Part shown: positions 6,071 to 7,877 of the stretch, one piece after another
How the letters are laid out: the number at the start of each line of letters is the position of its first letter
How positions within the stretch are numbered: position 1 is the stretch's first letter
Source of the DNA: Thermodesulfobacteriales bacterium
GTDB lineage: Bacteria > Desulfobacterota_D > UBA1144 > Nemesobacterales > UBA2774
Assembly (NCBI GenBank): GCA_004525335.1
Contig: SPCL01000094.1
Location: 1 to 7,877, forward strand
Direction of reading: 5' to 3'
DNA length: 7,877 nt
The notes under the pieces: generated by a model
Seen by the model: the letters and a program-made list of their open reading frames with translations, nothing else
Database searches by the model: none
What the model was told of the DNA's origin: nothing
Position numbers and translations under genes: made by a program

Positions 6071-7504
6071 ATGCTACGAGCGCTATCAGTTTTGTTAATT
6101 ATTTTTTCATTTCTTAGCTTCTACATAAGCTACGCGGATACTAATAACAAAAACGAAGAAACCACTTCTTTAGTTCAACAAAATATAGACAAAACACAAG
6201 AGCCGCTATCAACAAATGAGATAGTGCTGATTGAAATAAACGGAACTATTAATCCAGCGACTCTGGATTATATAAGAGCAGGTCTTCAAGAGGCAGAAAC
6301 AAATTCTGCTGAGGCTCTATTCATTCTTTTAGACACCCCTGGGGGTCTGCTTTCTTCAACAAAGGAAATTGTCAAACTTCTTCTTAACTCCCCGATACCT
6401 GTTGTTGTTTATGTATCTCCAAGCGGAGCTTCCGCGACCTCTGCCGGAGTATTCATTACGCTAGCTGCGAATATTGCAGCAATGGCGCCCGGAACAAGTA
6501 TTGGAGCAGCTCATCCCGTGTCCTTGGCACCTGGAGGGAAACAACCGGAGAAAAAAGAGCAGGATCCTATAAAGGACATTAAAGGTGAGAAAAGCAAAGA
6601 GTCTGAAGAGAAATCAGATCAAGATATAATGGGTCAGAAGATAGAGAACTATGCTTCGTCGTTTATAGAGAGTATCGCAGAGCACAGAGGCCGTAATGTA
6701 GAGTGGGCAATTGATGCAGTAAGAAACAGTGATTCTATTACTGCTACAGAAGCTTTGGAAATAAAAGTAATAGATATAATATCTCCTAGCTTAGAAGATC
6801 TCCAAACGCAAATTAACGGGATGAAAGTAAAAGTCCCCCAAGGAGAGATAACCCTTCAAACTAAAGGCGCTAATATACAAAGGGTTGAAATGAGCCTTAA
6901 GCAAAAATTAATAGATATACTAAGCACACCTGATATAGCATTTTTGCTACTATCTTTAGGCTCACTAGGAATATTACTTGAGTTCTATAACCCGGGTCTT
7001 ATTTTCCCTGGAGCGGCAGGTGTTATATGCCTCATGATGGGCTTTGTATCATTTCAAATCTTGCCGTTTAACTACGCAGGCGTCGTTTTACTGCTTTTGG
7101 CCTTAGCTCTTTTTATAACAGAGGTATACGTCACTAGCTATGGGTTACTAACTACAGGTGGAGTTATCAGTTTTGCGCTCGGAGCACTGCTTCTTTTTGA
7201 TACTCCGGATTCAGATATTAGGGTAGGGTATGGAGTTGTCATTGCATCAACCGCTGCAATTGCGCTCTTTTTTGGATATGTGCTTTTTTATTTAATAAAG
7301 GCTCAATACTTAAAACCTCTAGTCGGTATGGAAGGCATAATAGGGGAGACGGGAGAAGCGGCATCAGATATTGCTGAAACAGGTAAAGTCTTTATAATGG
7401 GCGAATACTGGGACGCTGAGAGCGACAGTGCTATTAATAAGGGTGATAAAATAAAAGTTGTAGAATCTAAAAAAGGCTTCAAACTAAAGGTAGAAAAAGT
7501 ATAA
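6071..7504 (+). CDS. NfeD-family membrane-bound serine protease (ClpP class, long form)
   Basis: This is the full-length form of NfeD, a membrane protease that works with a slipin; the archaeal PH1510 homologue cleaves the slipin's hydrophobic C-terminus. Residues 1-22 are a signal peptide, probably cut after SYA. The ClpP-like domain (about 50-245) contains DTPGG (88-92), the Ser-Lys dyad Ser124 (SATSAG) and Lys190 (MGQKIENYA), and the EHRGRN block (204-209). About five membrane helices follow (roughly 288-305, 308-330, 336-353, 358-375, 386-409), and then a soluble OB-fold NfeD domain (about 416-477). A highly charged Lys/Glu/Asp-rich insertion (about 155-187) separates Ser and Lys by 66 residues, against about 41 in PH1510. 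The start is fixed by GGAG at 6059-6062. The slipin gene begins 25 bp after the stop. Confidence 0.93.
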   Translation: MLRALSVLLIIFSFLSFYISYADTNNKNEETTSLVQQNIDKTQEPLSTNEIVLIEINGTINPATLDYIRAGLQEAETNSAEALFILLDTPGGLLSSTKEIVKLLLNSPIPVVVYVSPSGASATSAGVFITLAANIAAMAPGTSIGAAHPVSLAPGGKQPEKKEQDPIKDIKGEKSKESEEKSDQDIMGQKIENYASSFIESIAEHRGRNVEWAIDAVRNSDSITATEALEIKVIDIISPSLEDLQTQINGMKVKVPQGEITLQTKGANIQRVEMSLKQKLIDILSTPDIAFLLLSLGSLGILLEFYNPGLIFPGAAGVICLMMGFVSFQILPFNYAGVVLLLLALALFITEVYVTSYGLLTTGGVISFALGALLLFDTPDSDIRVGYGVVIASTAAIALFFGYVLFYLIKAQYLKPLVGMEGIIGETGEAASDIAETGKVFIMGEYWDAESDSAINKGDKIKVVESKKGFKLKVEKV

Positions 7505-7529
7505 ATTTAGACTAACAGGAGGCAGCAAA

Positions 7530-7877
7530 ATGTTTTCACCGGTAATCATATTTGTAGGAATCATTGCTCTTTTTATCTTATCCGGAATAAGAATATTAAA
7601 CGAATACGAGAGGGGAGTGGTTTTTAGGTTAGGAAGAATCGTAGGTCTTAAAGGCCCGGGGTTTAAATGGATTATTCCTATGGTTGATAAAATGACCAAA
7701 ATGAGCCTGCGTCTTATTACAATGGACGTGCCGCCCCAGGATGTAATTACCAGAGACAATGTCTCGGTAAAGGTAAATGCGGTCGTTTATTTCCGTGTTG
7801 TAGACCCGATTAAAGCAGTCATACAGGTTGAAAATTTTCTCTATGCAACATCTCAATTGGCTCAGACAACCCTAAGG
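7530..7877 (+). CDS. Slipin, stomatin-like SPFH-domain protein (3' partial)
   Basis: The frame is open to the window edge, giving the first 116 residues. An ideal ribosome-binding site, AGGAGG at 7517-7522, sits 7 bases before the ATG. The protein starts with a membrane anchor (about residues 4-20, FSPVIIFVGIIALFIL) and then the conserved start of an SPFH/Band 7 domain: NEYERGVVFRLGRI (24-37), GPGFKWIIP, DVPPQDVITRDNVSVKVNAVVYFRVVDP, and the start of the A-x-x-x-L-A-Q-T-TLR block at the edge. Slipins form membrane-associated oligomers and occur in conserved pairs with long-form NfeD, their protease partner. The 25-bp gap from nfeD supports a two-gene operon. The C-terminal coiled coil and the region the protease would cut lie outside the window. 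Confidence 0.93.
   Translation, partial: MFSPVIIFVGIIALFILSGIRILNEYERGVVFRLGRIVGLKGPGFKWIIPMVDKMTKMSLRLITMDVPPQDVITRDNVSVKVNAVVYFRVVDPIKAVIQVENFLYATSQLAQTTLR

Noticed and set aside
5878..6117. A 79-codon + strand reading frame spanning the divergent intergenic region
   Set aside because: It overlaps the N-terminus of the TPR gene antisense and the first codons of nfeD in another frame. Its composition is low-complexity and Asn/Ser-rich, with no recognisable domain. nfeD has the ribosome-binding site.
7484..7856. Two overlapping minus-strand reading frames at the right end
   Set aside because: They lie antisense to the slipin coding region, which is conserved SPFH sequence with an ideal AGGAGG site, so they are shadows.

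Overview
The window is an ordinary-looking stretch of bacterial chromosome. It is AT-leaning, densely packed, and has no sign of mobile elements, CRISPR, rRNA or tRNA. The gene content suggests a diderm, low-to-mid-GC bacterium: bacterial-type MnmA and MtaB, an ECF sigma factor with a ZAS anti-sigma factor, a YfgM-like TPR membrane protein, and a long-form NfeD followed by a slipin. The protein style resembles the deltaproteobacterial grade and related candidate phyla, but this is an impression and no marker gene fixes the lineage.

Layout. (1) 1-759: the 3' part of a membrane sensor, with a HAMP domain, an acidic linker and a class III cyclase-like domain whose catalytic residues look lost. 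(2) 854-4181: three closely spaced + strand genes, mnmA (tRNA U34 thiolation), mtaB (methylthiolation of t6A37) and an exported calcineurin-like phosphoesterase. MnmA and MtaB both put sulphur into anticodon loops and share tRNA-Lys(UUU) as a substrate in studied bacteria. (3) 4274-5179: an ECF sigma factor and a small soluble zinc-finger anti-sigma factor, a self-contained regulatory switch. A sequence like an ECF promoter lies just upstream, at the end of the phosphoesterase gene, which suggests autoregulation. (4) 5271-5933, minus strand: a single-pass TPR membrane protein convergent with the anti-sigma gene, whose best promoter predicts an almost leaderless mRNA. (5) 6071-7877, plus strand: an NfeD-type membrane serine protease and the first 116 codons of its usual partner, a slipin (stomatin-like SPFH protein) that runs off the window.

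The most notable unexplained structure is in the 137-bp divergent region 5934-6070. It holds two perfect 12-bp palindromes one base apart and a third near-palindrome immediately after. The first overlaps the predicted -35 box of the TPR gene, so the cluster looks like an operator array between the TPR gene and the nfeD-slipin operon. No wholly new multi-gene system is evident. The best leads are this palindrome cluster, the pseudo-cyclase sensor and the soluble ZAS/ECF pair.
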